Both the position numbers and the translations under genes were made by a program. Below the pieces are notes generated by a model. That model saw nothing but the letters and a program-made list of their open reading frames with translations, had not been told where the DNA came from and ran no database searches. A stretch of 64,000 bases of DNA from Pseudomonas syringae pv. cilantro (GTDB lineage: Bacteria > Pseudomonadota > Gammaproteobacteria > Pseudomonadales > Pseudomonadaceae): positions 85,143 to 149,142 of the forward strand of contig NZ_LGLN01000074.1 of the NCBI RefSeq assembly GCF_001293775.1, in the 5' to 3' direction. This document shows, piece after piece, positions 22,301 to 36,105 of this stretch (position 1 is its first letter; every line of letters begins with the position of its first letter).

Positions 22301-22831
22301 ATCATCGATCTCAAGCCGGCCAGAGACACCCAGACAGTTGCCGGGCTGATCATTGCCCTGCGCGTGATGAAGAACAAAAAAGGCGACAAGATGGGGTTTA
22401 TTACCCTGGACGACCGCTCGGCCCGCATTGAAGCCTCGCTGTTTGCCGAGGCGTTTCATTCGGCTCAGTCGTTGTTGCAGACCGATGCTATGGTTGTGGT
22501 CGAAGGTGAAGTGAGCAACGATGACTTCTCCGGCGGGCTGCGACTGCGTGCCAAACGCGTCATGAGCATCGAGGATGCGCGTACCAACCTCGCCGAAAGC
22601 CTGCGCGTGACGGTGCATGCCGACGCACTCAAGGGGGATCGGCTGCGCTGGCTCGGTGATTTGTGCAAGCGCCATCGCGGTGCCTGCCCGATCACGGTGG
22701 ACTACACGGGGCAGGACGCCAGAGCATTGCTGCAATTGGGAGAAGCGTGGCGTATTGATCCGGCAGACAGCTTGATTCAAGCTCTGCGTGACCAGTTCGG
22801 GCGTGAGAACGTCTTTCTCCAGTATCGTTGA
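19310..22831 (+). CDS. dnaE: DNA polymerase III alpha subunit
   Basis: Replicative polymerase catalytic subunit. 1173 residues: N-terminal PHP domain (H-L-R-L-H-T-E-Y-S), catalytic palm with the aspartates in P-D-F-D-V-D-F (about 401-407) and in the downstream finger region, helix-hairpin-helix, OB-fold (about 990-1070, T-V-A-G-L-I-I) and a C-terminal tau-binding tail. Length is normal for DnaE1. Located between rnhB and accA, as is usual. No disruption. Confidence 0.98.
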   Translation: MPASFVHLRLHTEYSLVDGLVRVKPLIKALTGMNMPAVAVTDQNNMCSLVKFYKAAQSSGIKPICGVDLWLAGRDEDAALSRISLLAMNAQGYRNLTELISRGFIEGQRNGQIVIQRQWVAQASEGVIALSVAKEGEIGMALLGGNPGEADELLREWLQVFPDRFYIEVQRTNRTNDEEHLHAAVALAQRHGAPLVATNDVRFIKQTDFEAHETRVCIGEGRALDDPRRSHNYSDQQYLKSPEEMAELFSDLPEALENTVEIAKRCNIDVKLGTHFLPNFPIPDGMTIDEYFRKVSFDGLEERLSVLLPKDTTEDYEAKRQVYVDRLNFELDIIIQMGFPGYFLIVMDFIQWAKSNGVPVGPGRGSGAGSLVAYVQKITDLDPLEYDLLFERFLNPERVSMPDFDVDFCMDGRDRVIEYVAEKYGRNAVSQIITFGSMAAKAVVRDVARVQGKSYGLADRLSKMIPFEVGMTLEKAYEQEEILRDFLKVDEEAAEIWEMALKLEGIVRNVGKHAGGVVIAPTKLTDFSPIYCDEAGDGLVTQFDKDDVEAAGLVKFDFLGLRTLTIIDWALKTINRDRAKVNEAPLDIAFIPLDDMPTYQLLQRAETTAVFQLESRGMKELIKKLKPDCLEDLIALVALFRPGPLQSGMVDDFINRKHGRAELSYPHVDYQYEGLKPVLAPTYGIILYQEQVMQIAQVMAGYTLGGADMLRRAMGKKKPEEMAKQRGGFIDGCKTNNIDPDLAGNIFDLVEKFAGYGFNKSHSAAYGLVSYQTAWLKTHYPAPFMAAVLSADMHNTDKVVTLIEEVRTMKLRLDAPDVNTSEFKFTVSDDGRILYGLGAIKGVGEGPVEAITDARQKGPFKDLFDFCARVDLKRVNKRTLDGLIRSGALDRLGPYFELEPKAYQANIDRNRSVLLAALEEAIQAAEQTARSRDSGHSDLFGGLFVEADADVYANHRKTRELSLKDRLRGEKETLGLYLTGHPIDEYEGEIRRFARQRIIDLKPARDTQTVAGLIIALRVMKNKKGDKMGFITLDDRSARIEASLFAEAFHSAQSLLQTDAMVVVEGEVSNDDFSGGLRLRAKRVMSIEDARTNLAESLRVTVHADALKGDRLRWLGDLCKRHRGACPITVDYTGQDARALLQLGEAWRIDPADSLIQALRDQFGRENVFLQYR

Positions 22832-22958
22832 ATGCCGCAGGCTCTGCCTGCGCTCGACGCTGAATCCAATTTCGACCTGAACGCGCCTGTTCCGAGCAGG
22901 AAAGGCGCAGACGGATCAACCGGCCGGCCTCTTGGCCGTTTACCCAAGACGGATGCCT

Positions 22959-23906
22959 ATGAACCCGAATTTTCTTGATTTCGAACAGCCTATCGCTGAC
23001 TTGCAGGCCAAAATCGAAGAGCTGCGCCTGGTGGGTAACGACAACTCGCTGAACATCGGCGACGAAATCTCCCGGTTGCAGGACAAGAGCAGGACGCTTA
23101 CCGAAAGCATCTTCGGCAACCTGACCAGCTGGCAGATCGCGCGCATGGCGCGTCACCCGCGTCGTCCGTACACGCTCGATTACATCGAAAACATCTTTAC
23201 CGAGTTCGACGAACTGCATGGCGATAGACACTTCTCCGATGACGCAGCGATCGTCGGCGGCATTGCGCGTCTGGACAGCCAGCCGGTCATGGTGATCGGT
23301 CATCAGAAAGGCCGTGAGGTTCGCGAGAAGGTTCGCCGCAACTTCGGCATGCCGCGTCCGGAAGGCTACCGCAAGGCCTGCCGTCTGATGGAGATGGCCG
23401 AGCGTTTCAAAATGCCGATCCTGACCTTCATCGACACGCCGGGTGCCTATCCGGGTATCGACGCTGAAGAGCGCAACCAGAGCGAAGCGATTGCCTGGAA
23501 CCTGCGCGTCATGGCCCGCCTGAAAACCCCGATCATCGCTACCGTCATCGGTGAGGGTGGTTCCGGTGGTGCGCTGGCCATTGGCGTCTGCGACCAGTTG
23601 AACATGCTGCAATATTCGACCTACGCGGTCATCTCGCCGGAAGGCTGCGCTTCGATTCTGTGGAAGACCGCCGAGAAGGCGCCGGATGCTGCCGAAGCCA
23701 TGGGCATCACTGCGGATCGCCTCAAGGGTCTGGGCATCGTCGACAAGGTTATCGCCGAGCCATTGGGTGGCGCGCATCGTGATCCGGTGGCGGCAGCCGG
23801 TCTGATCCGTGAATCGTTGAGCAGCCAACTGGCCATGCTCAAGGAACTGGACAACGACGCGCTGCTGGCTCGCCGTTACGACCGACTGATGAGCTACGGT
23901 CTGTAA
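22959..23906 (+). CDS. accA: Acetyl-CoA carboxylase carboxyltransferase subunit alpha
   Basis: Alpha subunit of the carboxyltransferase that makes malonyl-CoA for fatty-acid synthesis; its partner AccD is not in the window. 315 residues, starting M-N-P-N-F-L-D-F-E. The crotonase-like fold shows T-P-G-A-Y-P-G and [10 protein letters not shown] (near residues 201-210). In-frame ATG at 22953 and GTG/ATG further upstream exist, but the 22959 start matches the usual N-terminus. Confidence 0.97.
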   Translation: MNPNFLDFEQPIADLQAKIEELRLVGNDNSLNIGDEISRLQDKSRTLTESIFGNLTSWQIARMARHPRRPYTLDYIENIFTEFDELHGDRHFSDDAAIVGGIARLDSQPVMVIGHQKGREVREKVRRNFGMPRPEGYRKACRLMEMAERFKMPILTFIDTPGAYPGIDAEERNQSEAIAWNLRVMARLKTPIIATVIGEGGSGGALAIGVCDQLNMLQYSTYAVISPEGCASILWKTAEKAPDAAEAMGITADRLKGLGIVDKVIAEPLGGAHRDPVAAAGLIRESLSSQLAMLKELDNDALLARRYDRLMSYGL

Positions 23907-23929
23907 GCTGCGTCGCTCCGATTGTTTCC

Positions 23930-24000
23930 ACGCCTTGCGGGCTTCTGCCCGAAGGGCGTGGGAGCGTACCGCGAGATGCTTCGCTTGTTCGCGAATGGGC
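23930..24000. repeat. REP-like palindromic element downstream of accA
   Basis: CACGCCTTGCGGGC...GCCCGAAGGGCGTG is an imperfect hairpin (about 23930-23952), followed directly by GGGAGCGTACCGCGAGATGC and TTCGCGAATGGG, which resembles the common Pseudomonas REP pattern (GTGGGAGCGG...CGCGAATG). It may also act as the accA terminator. Family membership is by eye. Confidence 0.45.
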
Positions 24001-24057
24001 TGGTTCGAGCACTTGAGCAGTCAGGGTGCGAATAAGCCAAGCCGGTGAAAAACACCA

Positions 24058-25395
24058 GTGACCACTTCCACACGCAACGGTCATGATCTTTCCGCCAGGC
24101 TTCTTCAAGCCTTGGCGCCCTGGCGTGCTGCGCCAGCCTGGCACATCGGTTTTTCCGGCGGCCTTGATTCCACCGTGCTGCTACATCTTCTGGCTGACCT
24201 CTCCGGGCGCGAAACGCTGCCTGCGCTCAACGCTGTTCATGTTCATCACGGCCTGCAGGCAGCTGCCGATGCCTGGCCGGAGCATTGTCGGCAAGTGTGT
24301 CAGGCACTGGGCGTGGCATTCGAGCGGGTTCGCGTGCAGGTCGAACCAGGCGCAAGCATCGAGCAGGCGGCCCGGCAGGCGCGCTATGCCGCGTTTACCG
24401 AGCGGCTGGGTGAAGGCGACGTGCTGCTGACCGGCCAGCATCGCGATGATCAGGCCGAGACCCTGTTATTCCGCCTGCTGCGTGGTACGGGGGTGCGTGG
24501 TCTGGCTGGCATGCCTGTTCAGCGTATTCTGGGGCGCGGGCATCTGGTGAGGCCGCTGCTGGCGGTGTCGCGAACCGAACTGGAGGACTACGCGCATCAG
24601 CAGGGTCTGGCCTGGGTCGAGGATCCCAGTAATGATGATCAGCAGTTCTCGCGCAACTTTCTGCGCGGTCAGGTGCTGCCACTGCTCACGTCCAGATGGC
24701 CGCAGGCGTCCGCCAGCCTGGCGCGCACCGCGGTTCATCTTGGCGAAGCGCAACAGTTGCTGGACGAGCTTGCGGCGCAGGACATCGCCGATGCCCAGGC
24801 CACAACGCCGTTTGCCTGGCTCGGCTTGCCGGTGCTGAGTCTTGAACCGCTTGCCGGCTTGTCGGCCGCGCGGCAGCGCAATGCTTTGCGTTTCTGGCTA
24901 ACGCCGTTGACCCGCCTGCCGGATACCGATCACTGGGCCGGCTGGGAAACGCTGCGCGATGCAGCGCCCGACGCGTCGCCGCTGTGGCGGCTTGCCGAAG
25001 GTGCGCTGTATCGCGCGCAGAGCCTCCTTTGGTGGCTGCCCGCCGGTTGGGAGCGGGCGTGTTCAGGGCCGACGCTGTGGCACGACCCCCAGGCACCGTT
25101 GAGTCTTCCCGGTAACGGTCAACTGACGCTGGACGACGGCGCGCCAGACGGACCGTTGCAGGTTCGCTATCGCAAGGGCGGGGAGGTGATGCGCATCGCC
25201 GGGCGTGGCCGTCGTGATCTCAAGCGGCTACTCAACGAGCAGGCGGTGCCGGCGTTTTTGCGCGGCAGATTGCCGCTGCTGTACCGCGACGACGAGTTGC
25301 TGGCGGTCGCCAACCTGCCCGGACTGGACGCTTCGCCCAATGAACGCTGGCGTTTGCGCTGGATTGCGCCGGTCAGCGACCAAAGTTTGAGCTGA
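24058..25395 (+). CDS. tilS: tRNA(Ile)-lysidine synthetase
   Basis: Converts the wobble C34 of tRNA-Ile(CAU) to lysidine so that it reads AUA. 445 residues: N-terminal PP-loop ATPase motif S-G-G-L-D-S (residues 34-39), central TilS domain, and C-terminal substrate-binding domain ending R-L-R-W-I-A-P-V. The only in-frame start giving the full PP-loop domain is the GTG at 24058; its Shine-Dalgarno is weak (GGTGA). Followed by pyrG after 263 bases. Confidence 0.95.
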   Translation: MTTSTRNGHDLSARLLQALAPWRAAPAWHIGFSGGLDSTVLLHLLADLSGRETLPALNAVHVHHGLQAAADAWPEHCRQVCQALGVAFERVRVQVEPGASIEQAARQARYAAFTERLGEGDVLLTGQHRDDQAETLLFRLLRGTGVRGLAGMPVQRILGRGHLVRPLLAVSRTELEDYAHQQGLAWVEDPSNDDQQFSRNFLRGQVLPLLTSRWPQASASLARTAVHLGEAQQLLDELAAQDIADAQATTPFAWLGLPVLSLEPLAGLSAARQRNALRFWLTPLTRLPDTDHWAGWETLRDAAPDASPLWRLAEGALYRAQSLLWWLPAGWERACSGPTLWHDPQAPLSLPGNGQLTLDDGAPDGPLQVRYRKGGEVMRIAGRGRRDLKRLLNEQAVPAFLRGRLPLLYRDDELLAVANLPGLDASPNERWRLRWIAPVSDQSLS

Positions 25396-25569
25396 AAGGG
25401 CCTTTCCGGTAGACTACGCTCCCTTCTTGATACAACTTCTGTTGGTTCTTTTGAAACAACGCAAGTTGCCGGTTACCAACCAGTGTTTGCTGGGTAATTC
25501 TTAAAATGTAGCGCACGCCACACTGGCTTCGGCCGGTCGGTTTCAACGCAGCAGTTTCGGGAGTGCACC

Positions 25570-28150
<2,581 letters not shown>

Positions 28151-28176
28151 GCAGGGTTCTCCGGTAAAGTGCCATC

Positions 28177-28200
28177 CCCCGTCATTCGTGACGGGGTTGT
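28177..28200 (+). terminator. Hairpin/terminator downstream of kdsA
   Basis: CCCCGTCA-TTCG-TGACGGGG, a perfect 8-bp stem with a UUCG tetraloop, followed by TTGT. Good stability but a poor T tract, so termination may be partial. Confidence 0.6.
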
Positions 28201-28231
28201 CGCATTCAGGGCTGCCGGTTTTTGTGCCTGA

Positions 28232-29575
<1,344 letters not shown>

Positions 29576-29675
29576 GCCATAGATGGTAAAAGACGCAGAG
29601 CGTTGCGCAGAGTCGAGCCACACGGCCGGTCTTCGCAACGTCAATGCTGACGCTCCGCGTTAGTCTGGAGTGATT

Positions 29676-29697
29676 GAGCCTGGCTTATGTCAGGCTC
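29676..29697 (+). terminator. Hairpin between eno and ftsB
   Basis: GAGCCTG-GCTTATGT-CAGGCTC, perfect 7-bp stem, without a T tract. Possibly a processing or weak termination site. Confidence 0.35.
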
Positions 29698-29764
29698 AAT
29701 GCCCTCAGTGATGTGTGCTTTAGGTTGGCTCTGCTGTCCTTTTTACTGGGTACCTGATATTTCA

Positions 29765-30043
29765 ATGCGCAGTCCTAACTGGTTATTCCTCATCCTGCTT
29801 CTGATGCTGGGTGGCTTGCAATACCGCCTGTGGGTCGGTAACGGCAGCCTCGCGCAAGTGGCCAGCCTGACTCAGCAGATCGCCGACCAGCATGCTGAGA
29901 ATGAGGTATTGCTGGAGCGTAACCGTGTGCTGGATGCCGAGGTTCTGGAACTGAAAAAAGGTCTGGAAACCGTTGAAGAGCGCGCCCGGCATGAGCTGGG
30001 CATGGTCAAGGACGGCGAAACCCTCTACCAGCTCGCGCAATAA
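29765..30043 (+). CDS. ftsB: Cell division protein FtsB
   Basis: Bitopic septal protein that forms the FtsQ-FtsL-FtsB complex activating septal peptidoglycan synthesis. 92 residues: one membrane helix at about 5-21 (W-L-F-L-I-L-L-L-M-L-G-G-L-Q-Y) followed by a periplasmic coiled coil (L-T-Q-Q-I-A...E-L-K-K-G-L) and the conserved E-x-x-A-R-H-E-L-G-M-V tail. The ATG at 29765 puts the helix at the N-terminus as in the family; longer in-frame starts are rejected. Lies between eno and ispD, its standard place. Confidence 0.95.
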   Translation: MRSPNWLFLILLLMLGGLQYRLWVGNGSLAQVASLTQQIADQHAENEVLLERNRVLDAEVLELKKGLETVEERARHELGMVKDGETLYQLAQ

Positions 30044-30087
30044 CAACTCGTCCAATAAAACAATTCGCCCAATAACAAGCAGGTGCG

Positions 30088-30798
30088 ATGAAAGACTTTC
30101 TTCCTGCCTTCTGGGCAGTGATTCCTGCAGCGGGCATCGGTGCTCGCATGGCAGCCGACCGTCCCAAGCAGTATCTGCAACTGGGCGGCCTGACCATTCT
30201 CGAACACAGCCTGCTTTGCTTTCTCGATCACCCCCGACTCAAGGGGCTGGTGATCAGCCTGGCGGTGGACGATCCGTACTGGGCGGATTTGCCTTGTGCG
30301 CATGATTCACGCATTCAGCGAGTGGATGGCGGTAGCGAACGTTCCGGGTCGGTGCTCAGCGCGCTGCTGCATCTGCACGCGCAAGGGGCCAGCGACAACG
30401 ATTGGGTGCTGGTGCATGATGCGGCGCGTCCGAACCTGGCGCGCAGCGATCTGGACAACCTGCTCGGCGAACTGGCTGACGATCCGGTCGGTGGCCTGCT
30501 GGCGGTACCGGCGCGCGATACGCTCAAGCGCGCAGACAGCAGCGGCCGTGTGCTGGAAACCGTGGACCGGAGCCTGATCTGGCAAGCGTTCACGCCGCAG
30601 ATGTTTCGTCTGGGCGCGTTGCATCGCGCGCTCGCGGACAGTCTGGTTTCGAATGTGAGCATTACCGACGAGGCGTCGGCCATCGAGTGGGCAGGGCAGT
30701 CGCCCCGGCTGATCGAAGGGCGCTCGGATAACATCAAGGTCACGCGTCCCGAAGACCTGGAATGGCTGCGTCAGCGCCGTAGCGAGTTCGGCCGCTAA
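30088..30798 (+). CDS. ispD: 2-C-methyl-D-erythritol 4-phosphate cytidylyltransferase
   Basis: MEP-pathway enzyme coupling MEP and CTP to CDP-methylerythritol. 236 residues; nucleotide-binding P-A-A-G-I-G-A-R-M (about 12-20) with following Lys in P-K-Q-Y, V-H-D-A-A-R-P-N region, and D-N-I-K-V-T near the end. Co-directional with ftsB; in many relatives ispF follows, but here a formaldehyde module of about 3 kb lies between. Confidence 0.97.
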   Translation: MKDFLPAFWAVIPAAGIGARMAADRPKQYLQLGGLTILEHSLLCFLDHPRLKGLVISLAVDDPYWADLPCAHDSRIQRVDGGSERSGSVLSALLHLHAQGASDNDWVLVHDAARPNLARSDLDNLLGELADDPVGGLLAVPARDTLKRADSSGRVLETVDRSLIWQAFTPQMFRLGALHRALADSLVSNVSITDEASAIEWAGQSPRLIEGRSDNIKVTRPEDLEWLRQRRSEFGR

Positions 30799-30805
30799 AC
30801 GTCTG

Positions 30806-31702
30806 TTACTGGCGATACTCATCGCGCATCGCCAGCGCTTCTTTCAGGTAATCCACCAGCTTGCGCACTTTGGGCGACAGGTGCCTTTGTTGCGGGTACA
30901 GCGCCCAGACGGCGGTGTTGGGCGGCTGATGCGCCTCCAGCAGGGACACCAGCGTGCCGTCCTTGAGATGTTTCTGCACGTAATAATCCGGTAACTGACA
31001 CAGGCCTATGCCTTGCAACGCGGCGTCCAGCACCGCTTGCCCGCTGTTGCAACGCCAGTTGCCTTGCACCCGCTGCGAAAACTCGCGACCGTTCTGCTGC
31101 AAGAGCCAGGTATCACTTCCGCCGATCAGGCAGTTGTGCCGACTCAGTTCCGAGAGGCTGTGCGGCCGGCCATAACGCTGAATGTAGGAGGGCGATGCGC
31201 ACAGGTACATCTGGCGCGGTGCAAGGCGCGTCGCGACCAGTCGAGAGTCTTGTAGCCGTCCCAGCCGAATCGCCAGATCCATGCCTTCGTGCACCAGATC
31301 AAGCGTGTCGTTGCTCAGCTCGATGTCCACGCGCAGGTGCGGATACAGGCCCATGAATCGCGTGACCAGCGGCGTGATGAAGCGCTCGCCGTAGGCCACC
31401 GCGCAGGTCATGCGCAACAAGCCTTTCGGCTCACTGGCCAGATCCCCCACCGCACGCAGCGCTTCTTCGCGCCCATCCTGCAGGCGCTGGCAGTGATGCA
31501 GAAAGGTCTGGCCGGCTTCGGTCAGCGCGACCTTGCGCGTGCTGCGGTAGAGGAGGCGGGTTTGCAGGCGTTCTTCAAGGCGTGCGATCTGGCGGCTGAC
31601 GTGCGAAGACGACACGCCCAGGCGTTGCGCGGCGGCTGTGAACTGGCCGCACTCGGCAACGGCGACGAACTCATCCAGACCTTCCCAGCGATTGGTGTAC
31701 AT
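30806..31702 (-). CDS. gfnR: LysR-family regulator, GfnR-like, divergent from adhC-fghA
   Basis: 298-residue LysR-type transcriptional regulator: winged helix-turn-helix at about 5-65 (F-T-A-A-A-Q-R-L-G-V-S-S-S-H-V-S-R) and a periplasmic-binding-like effector domain (about 90-295). It is divergent from adhC with a 104-base shared promoter region. The same arrangement in P. aeruginosa (PA3630) was named GfnR for control of glutathione-dependent formaldehyde neutralisation, so activation of adhC-fghA is inferred from synteny. The effector is not deducible from the sequence. Confidence 0.85.
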   Translation of the reverse strand: MYTNRWEGLDEFVAVAECGQFTAAAQRLGVSSSHVSRQIARLEERLQTRLLYRSTRKVALTEAGQTFLHHCQRLQDGREEALRAVGDLASEPKGLLRMTCAVAYGERFITPLVTRFMGLYPHLRVDIELSNDTLDLVHEGMDLAIRLGRLQDSRLVATRLAPRQMYLCASPSYIQRYGRPHSLSELSRHNCLIGGSDTWLLQQNGREFSQRVQGNWRCNSGQAVLDAALQGIGLCQLPDYYVQKHLKDGTLVSLLEAHQPPNTAVWALYPQQRHLSPKVRKLVDYLKEALAMRDEYRQ

Positions 31703-31725
31703 CGATTATCCCTGCACAGCATTAA

Positions 31726-32919
<1,194 letters not shown>

Positions 32920-32940
32920 GGAGCAGCTGGAGTAAACGAC

Positions 32941-33786
32941 ATGCCTTTGGAAAATATTTCCTGTCAGAAAAGCTTTGGTGGCTGGCATAAGCGTTACAGG
33001 CACCACTCGCAAGTGCTGGGCTGCGACATGGTGTTTGCGGTGTATTTGCCGCCGCAGGCTGAGCAGGGCGGCAAATTGCCAGTGCTGTACTGGTTGTCCG
33101 GGCTGACCTGCACGGATGAAAACTTCATGCAGAAAGCGGCGGCGCATCGGCTCGCGGCCGAGTTGGGCATCATTATCGTGGCGCCCGACACCAGCCCGCG
33201 CGGTGCCGATGTCGCCGATGACCCGGACGGTGCCTGGGATTTCGGTCAAGGCGCGGGTTTTTATCTGAATGCCACCGAAGCGCCGTATGCCCGGCATTAT
33301 CAGATGCACGATTATGTGGTCAAAGAGCTGCCTGCGCTGATCGAAGGGCATTTCCCGGCGTCACAGGCCCGCAGCATCAGTGGCCACTCGATGGGTGGCC
33401 ACGGCGCGCTGGTGTGTGCGTTACGCAATCCCGGCCGTTACAAGTCGGTGTCGGCGTTTTCGCCAATCAGCAACCCGATTGATTGCCCGTGGGGGCAGAA
33501 AGCCTTTTCTCGCTACTTGGGCGAAGACCGTTCGCGGTGGCGTGAGTGGGATGCCAGCGTGCTGATGTCCGACGCTGCAGAGAAGCTGCCGACCCTGGTC
33601 GATCAAGGCGATCGGGATGATTTCCTGGTCAATCAGCTCAAGCCCGAGGCTTTGCTTCAGGCCGCCAAAGCCGCCGACTATCCGCTGACCCTGCGGATGC
33701 AGCCAGGCTATGACCACAGCTACTTCTTCATTGCCAGTTTCATAGAAGACCATTTACGGCATCACGCCGAAGCCTTGAACAGCTAA
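32941..33786 (+). CDS. fghA: S-formylglutathione hydrolase
   Basis: Esterase-D-family serine hydrolase releasing formate and glutathione, the second step after AdhC. 281 residues; nucleophile elbow G-H-S-M-G-G near residue 148, oxyanion/entry motif [11 protein letters not shown], and catalytic His in G-Y-D-H-S-Y-F-F near the C-terminus. Same operon as adhC. Followed closely by a terminator that abuts ispF. Confidence 0.96.
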   Translation: MPLENISCQKSFGGWHKRYRHHSQVLGCDMVFAVYLPPQAEQGGKLPVLYWLSGLTCTDENFMQKAAAHRLAAELGIIIVAPDTSPRGADVADDPDGAWDFGQGAGFYLNATEAPYARHYQMHDYVVKELPALIEGHFPASQARSISGHSMGGHGALVCALRNPGRYKSVSAFSPISNPIDCPWGQKAFSRYLGEDRSRWREWDASVLMSDAAEKLPTLVDQGDRDDFLVNQLKPEALLQAAKAADYPLTLRMQPGYDHSYFFIASFIEDHLRHHAEALNS

Positions 33787-33802
33787 CCGGCGCCAAAGCA
33801 GG

Positions 33803-33838
33803 TAGAATCACGCCCTGTCTTTTTTCAGGGCGTTTTTC
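33803..33838 (+). terminator. Terminator hairpin and possible promoter overlapping the ispF ribosome binding site
   Basis: CGCCCTG (33811-33817) pairs with CAGGGCG (33826-33832), followed by TTTTTCT that ends one base before the ispF ATG at 33840. The right arm contains the only purine-rich ribosome-binding candidate (AGGG). TAGAAT at 33803-33808 looks like a -10 whose start point would fall inside the left arm. It would terminate fghA transcripts; effects on ispF are inferred. Confidence 0.7.
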
Positions 33839-33839
33839 T

Positions 33840-34313
33840 ATGCGTATTGGCCATGGCTACGATGTGCACCGTTTCGCTGAAGGCGATTTCATAACCTTGG
33901 GCGGGGTGCGGATTGCACACGGTTTCGGCCTGCTGGCCCACTCCGATGGCGATGTCCTGCTGCACGCCCTCAGTGATGCGCTGCTGGGCGCCGCTGCACT
34001 GGGCGACATCGGCAAGCATTTTCCCGACACCGATCCGCAATTCAAGGGCGCTGACAGCCGTGTGCTACTGCGCCATGTGCTCAAACAGGTCCACGACAAG
34101 GGCTGGAAGGTCGGTAATGTCGACGCCACGATCGTCGCCCAGGCGCCGAAGATGGCTCCGCACATCGACGCCATGCGTGCGTTGATCGCCGAGGACCTGA
34201 ACGTAGAGCTGGATCAGGTGAACGTGAAAGCCACCACCACGGAAAAGCTCGGTTTTACCGGCCGTGAAGAAGGCATCGCGGTGCACGCCGTCGCGTTGTT
34301 GCTGCGCGCATGA
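33840..34313 (+). CDS. ispF: 2-C-methyl-D-erythritol 2,4-cyclodiphosphate synthase
   Basis: MEP-pathway enzyme that cyclises CDP-ME 2-phosphate to MEcPP. 157 residues with the zinc site G-Y-D-V-H-R-F at residues 6-12 (Asp and His), H-S-D-G-D (about 34-38), and the C-terminal [13 protein letters not shown]. It overlaps truD by four bases, making ispF-truD-surE-pcm a compact coupled unit. The ribosome binding site lies inside a terminator hairpin. Confidence 0.97.
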   Translation: MRIGHGYDVHRFAEGDFITLGGVRIAHGFGLLAHSDGDVLLHALSDALLGAAALGDIGKHFPDTDPQFKGADSRVLLRHVLKQVHDKGWKVGNVDATIVAQAPKMAPHIDAMRALIAEDLNVELDQVNVKATTTEKLGFTGREEGIAVHAVALLLRA

Positions 34314-35368
34314 CCGAACTCGAACTGCTGGGCCCGAGGGCCTGGGGCGATGCGTTGGGTCGTGCTGTGCTCAAGGCTGTCGCCGAAGACTTTCAGGTTG
34401 ATGAAGTGCTGGATATCCCGCTGTCCGGTGATGGCGAGCACCTGTGGCTGTGGGTCGAAAAACGCGGCCTGAACACCGAGGAAGCGGCCCGCCGGTTGGC
34501 ACGTGCCGCGGGTGTTCCGTTGCGTACCGTCAGTTATGCAGGATTGAAAGACCGCCAGGCGCTGACCCGCCAATGGTTCAGCCTTCAGTTGCCAGGCAAG
34601 GCCGATCCTGATCTTTCGGCGGCCCAGGACGAAACGCTGCAGATTCTCGACAGCGGCCGCCACAAGCGCAAATTGCAGCGCGGTGCTCATGCGGCCAACG
34701 GTTTCACGCTCAGGCTGACGCAACTGGACGCCGACAAGGAAGCCTTGAACCAACGCCTTGAAATAATTGCCCGGCAGGGCATTCCCAACTACTTTGGCGC
34801 TCAGCGTTTCGGTTATCAGGGCGGCAACCTGGGTGAAGCTCGCGAATACGCAGCCCGTCAGGCGCTGCCGGAACAGCGAGCGGTGCGTTCGCGGCTGTTA
34901 TCCACGGCGCGCAGTTATCTGTTCAATCGAGTGCTGGCGGCGCGTGTTGCCGACGGCAGTTGGCAGCAGGCCCAAGTAGGTGATCTGCTGGCATTCACCG
35001 ACAGCCGCAGTTTTTTCCCGGCTGGTATCGCCGAGTGTAGCGATCCTCGCTTGGCGATTCTCGATCTTCATCCCACCGGCCCGCAATGGGGGGAAGGTCC
35101 TTCGCCAGCGACCGGCGCGACCGCAGCGCTTGAAAATGCGATCACCGCTGCTGAGTCCTCACTGCGTGACTGGCTGGTCAAAGCGGGCATGGAGCACGAA
35201 CGGCGCATCCTGCGGCTGCCCATTGGGCGGCTGACGTGGCATTATCCCGAGCCTGACATTCTGCAACTGGAATTCGTCCTTCCGCCCGGATGCTTCGCCA
35301 CTGTGTTAGTGCGCGAACTCGTTGATCTGGCGCCGGTTGGGCAGACGGACAGCTCATGCGTATTCTGA
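34310..35368 (+). CDS. truD: tRNA pseudouridine(13) synthase TruD
   Basis: Modifies U13 of tRNA-Glu. 352 residues; catalytic aspartate in the TruD motif Y-A-G-L-K-D-R (about residues 76-82), and the conserved N-Y-F-G-A-Q-R-F segment at about 160. An insertion domain lies between. Overlaps both ispF (4 bases) and surE (13 bases). Confidence 0.96.
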   Translation: MTELELLGPRAWGDALGRAVLKAVAEDFQVDEVLDIPLSGDGEHLWLWVEKRGLNTEEAARRLARAAGVPLRTVSYAGLKDRQALTRQWFSLQLPGKADPDLSAAQDETLQILDSGRHKRKLQRGAHAANGFTLRLTQLDADKEALNQRLEIIARQGIPNYFGAQRFGYQGGNLGEAREYAARQALPEQRAVRSRLLSTARSYLFNRVLAARVADGSWQQAQVGDLLAFTDSRSFFPAGIAECSDPRLAILDLHPTGPQWGEGPSPATGATAALENAITAAESSLRDWLVKAGMEHERRILRLPIGRLTWHYPEPDILQLEFVLPPGCFATVLVRELVDLAPVGQTDSSCVF

Positions 35369-36105
35369 TATCAAATGACGACGGGGTCACTGCACCCGGT
35401 CTTGCGGCGCTGCATGCGGCGCTGGCGGACTATGCCGAGTGCGTGGTGATCGCCCCTGACCAGGACAAAAGTGGTGCCAGCAGTTCGCTGACACTCGACC
35501 GGCCCCTGCACCCGCATACCCTCGATAACGGTTTCATCAGCGTCAACGGTACGCCGACCGATTGCGTGCATCTGGGCCTGCACGGGCTTCTGGAGCGTGA
35601 GCCGGACATGGTGGTGTCGGGGATCAACCTTGGCGCCAACCTGGGCGATGACGTGCTGTATTCCGGCACCGTTGCCGCCGCGCTCGAAGGCCGCTTCCTG
35701 CAGCGTCCCTCATTTGCCTTTTCGTTTCTGTCACGTCAGCCGGATAATCTGGCGACGGCGGCCCATTATGCGCGTTTGCTGGTAGAGGCCCACGAGCAAC
35801 TCGATCTGCCACCGCGCACGGTACTGAACGTGAACATTCCGAATTTGCCGCTTGAACATATTCGGGGCATTCAACTGACCCGTCTGGGCCACCGTGCCCG
35901 CGCTGCCGCCCCGGTCAGAGTGGTTGATCCGCGTGGCCGGCCCGGTTACTGGATCGCTGCTGCCGGTGATGCCGAGGATGGCGGTGCCGGAACCGATTTT
36001 CATGCCGTCATGCAGGGCTACGTATCGATTACGCCGCTGCAACTGGACCGAACCTTTCAGGATGGTTTCAGCAGCCTGAACAACTGGCTGGAGGACCTGC
36101 GCTGA
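35356..36105 (+). CDS. surE: 5'/3'-nucleotidase SurE
   Basis: Metal-dependent nucleoside monophosphatase linked to stationary-phase survival. 249 residues; metal site N-D-D-G at residues 7-10 and [12 protein letters not shown] near 91-102. Its ATG lies 13 bases inside truD and its stop shares a base with the pcm ATG. Standard surE-pcm-nlpD-rpoS order. Confidence 0.97.
   Translation: MRILISNDDGVTAPGLAALHAALADYAECVVIAPDQDKSGASSSLTLDRPLHPHTLDNGFISVNGTPTDCVHLGLHGLLEREPDMVVSGINLGANLGDDVLYSGTVAAALEGRFLQRPSFAFSFLSRQPDNLATAAHYARLLVEAHEQLDLPPRTVLNVNIPNLPLEHIRGIQLTRLGHRARAAAPVRVVDPRGRPGYWIAAAGDAEDGGAGTDFHAVMQGYVSITPLQLDRTFQDGFSSLNNWLEDLR

Noticed and set aside
22832..22980. 47-codon plus-strand frame starting just after the dnaE stop and running into accA
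   Set aside because: No ribosome binding site of its own, overlaps accA in another frame, and no similarity recognised.
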